Origin: a virus | Strand: one strand, 5' to 3' | DNA length: 27,845 nt | IMG/VR virus record: IMGVR_UViG_3300017708_003021 | Span: 1 to 27,845 of that record | Shown here: piece by piece, positions 26,732 through 27,845 of the stretch | Position numbering within the stretch: the stretch's first letter is position 1 | How the letters are laid out: each line of letters starts with the position of its first letter | The notes under the pieces: generated by a model | The model's input: the letters and a program-made list of their open reading frames with translations, nothing else | Databases searched by the model: none | What the model was told of the DNA's origin: nothing | Made by a program: the position numbers and the translations under genes

Positions 26732-27534
26732 TGTTAGGTACATACTTTTACCACGAAATTATAAGAAAAACTATTATTAGTTTTGGAACTTTGTTTAATG
26801 ACATTTCAATTAGACATACAAAAAGTGATGGTAGTATTTTAGATGAAACAAAAGTTGGTCTTTCTTATGGACCGATGCAAAAGTTTTTAACCAAAATACA
26901 AGAGCAAGAACAATTAACAAAATCTATTGCAATTACTCTTCCAAGAATGTCATTTGAGATGACTAGAATTTCATATGATTCGGCTAGAAAAACTGGAGTA
27001 ACTCAGACTTTCAAAGCTGTTGACACTGGCACCAGTAAAGTAAAAAAAGTATTCATGCCAGTTCCTTATAATATTGAGTTTGAACTTAATATTTTTAGTA
27101 AGTTAAATGATGATGCTCTTCAAATCATTGAGCAAATACTTCCATTCTTTCAACCATCATTCAACCTAACAGTAGATTTAGTCAGTTCCATTGGAGAAAA
27201 AAGAGATATTCCAATTATACTTGATAGTATTGACTTCCAAGATGATTATGAGGGATCGTTTCAAACAAGAAGAGCACTCATTTATACACTGAGATTTAGT
27301 GCAAAAACTTATCTGTTCGGTCCAATTGCAGAATCTTCTGATGGACTTATTAGAAAAGTTCAAGCAGATATTTCTTCGGGTATAGATACAACTGTTGCAA
27401 AACGTGAAATGAGGTATGTTGCTTCTGTAGATCCAATAACTGCAGATCCAAGTGATGATTTCGGATTTACCGAGAGTTGGGAATTTTTAGGAGACTCCAG
27501 AGATTATAGTCCTACCAGACAGGAAGATATTTAA
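26731..27534 (+). CDS. 15: Tail sheath terminator gp15
   Basis: Gp15 caps the tail tube and sheath and joins the tail to the neck. The N-terminus (GTYFYHEIIRKTIISFGTLFNDISI) follows the T4 pattern GYFYNSSFRRYATLMGDLFSNIQI. The stretch NIFSKLNDDALQIIEQILPFFQPSFN matches T4 SIFTRYEDDMFQIVEQILPYFQPHFN, and EGLIR-type spacing (SDGLIRKVQADI) also agrees. The length is 267 residues against 272 in T4. It has no repeat insertion. The start overlaps the gp14 stop by one base and the stop is two bases before gp16. Identity is confident. Confidence 0.95.
   Translation: MLGTYFYHEIIRKTIISFGTLFNDISIRHTKSDGSILDETKVGLSYGPMQKFLTKIQEQEQLTKSIAITLPRMSFEMTRISYDSARKTGVTQTFKAVDTGTSKVKKVFMPVPYNIEFELNIFSKLNDDALQIIEQILPFFQPSFNLTVDLVSSIGEKRDIPIILDSIDFQDDYEGSFQTRRALIYTLRFSAKTYLFGPIAESSDGLIRKVQADISSGIDTTVAKREMRYVASVDPITADPSDDFGFTESWEFLGDSRDYSPTRQEDI
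27521..27526 (+). promoter_or_regulatory. Probable ribosome binding site for gp16
   Basis: AGGAAG lies 10 bases before the gp16 ATG, within the last codons of gp15. It is purine-rich and only partly matches the Shine-Dalgarno consensus, but it supports the ATG at 27537. Confidence 0.4.
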
Positions 27535-27536
27535 TC

Positions 27537-27845
27537 ATGAATAATAATTATGAATCAATCGATGAAGCTCTGAATATTGATAGTGATATTGTAGAGTCAA
27601 AACCAATCAAAAAACCAGAGATTATAAAATCGAAGGATGATGATATAGAGAAGGATTATGTCTATAGTCGTGCAAACCTCTATTCCCTCATAGAGAAGGG
27701 TCAGGAGGCAATCAACGGCATTATGGAGGTAGCAGGGGAAGGAGGCAGTCCAAGGGCATATGAGGTCGCAGGGCAGTTGATTAAGAGTGTTGCTGATACT
27801 ACTGATAAGTTAATTGATTTGCAAAAGAAACTTAAGGATGTAGAA
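27537..27845 (+). CDS. 16: Small terminase subunit gp16, 3'-truncated
   Basis: Gp16 is the small terminase subunit, which recognises viral DNA and stimulates the large subunit gp17 during packaging. The visible 103 residues run off the window; T4 gp16 is 164 residues. The stretch DYVYSRANLYSLIEKGQEAI matches T4 DYMYTRNVMYTLIDRGKEAL. SPRAYEVAGQLIKSVADT and LIDLQKKLKD match SARAYEVVAQLIKTVTDA and LMDIQKKIRD. The first 40 residues are acidic, AT-rich and not conserved. From about base 27660 the base composition becomes clearly more GC-rich than anywhere else I looked in the window. Identity is confident. Confidence 0.93.
   Translation, partial: MNNNYESIDEALNIDSDIVESKPIKKPEIIKSKDDDIEKDYVYSRANLYSLIEKGQEAINGIMEVAGEGGSPRAYEVAGQLIKSVADTTDKLIDLQKKLKDVE

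Noticed and set aside
1-27845. Host-derived metabolic genes, tRNAs, mobile elements or homing endonucleases
   Set aside because: Nothing resembling these was seen; the whole window is filled by structural genes with gaps of 41 bases or less.

Overview
This window is a continuous, plus-strand run of virion structural genes from an AT-rich, T4-like myovirus. Gene content and order match the late tail, neck and packaging cluster of marine T4-like phages (cyanophage type; a marine heterotroph such as SAR11 as host cannot be excluded). The order is gp6 (5'-truncated), a giant gp7, gp8, a giant DUF4815-family protein, a 64-residue protein, a 111-residue protein, a repeat-rich fibre protein, gp13, gp14, gp15 and gp16 (3'-truncated). 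T4 has 6-7-8-9-10-11-12-wac-13-14-15-16. The T4 genes 9 to 12 and wac have no recognisable counterpart here and their place is taken by the DUF4815 protein, two small proteins and the fibre. No genes were seen on the minus strand, and no tRNA, integrase, transposon, CRISPR or host-derived metabolic gene was found. No stretch of 300 bases lacks a gene; the largest gaps are 29 and 41 bases, and each holds an exact T4-type late promoter box (TATAAATA).

Region by region: 1-13567 holds the baseplate wedge genes gp6 and gp7. The gp7 homologue is 3990 residues, against about 1030 in T4. A short N-terminal part matches the C-terminal part of T4 gp7, and the rest is a chain of beta-rich modules, including a degenerate YHYH domain near residue 1250-1350. 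13568-22778 is headed by a late promoter and carries gp8, the 2468-residue DUF4815 protein and a small coiled-coil protein. 22779-27845 is headed by a second late promoter and carries a small beta protein, the fibre, the head-to-tail connection proteins gp13, gp14 and gp15, and the small terminase subunit gp16.

The genes are packed with 1- or 4-base overlaps or gaps of a few bases, and most lack a strong Shine-Dalgarno sequence, which suggests translational coupling. Together they encode the outer baseplate wedge and host-facing parts, the neck that joins tail to head, and the start of DNA packaging.

The most notable feature is a shared set of small repeat modules: a GGSGY type, an H-x-F-x-x-G-E type, an Ig-like type ending in RG...H, and a G-x-T-S-x-A-x-V type. 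They are inserted into otherwise conserved T4-type proteins (gp7, gp8, gp14, in part gp13) and into the DUF4815 protein. Comparisons with T4 proteins were made by eye from remembered sequences, with no database search.
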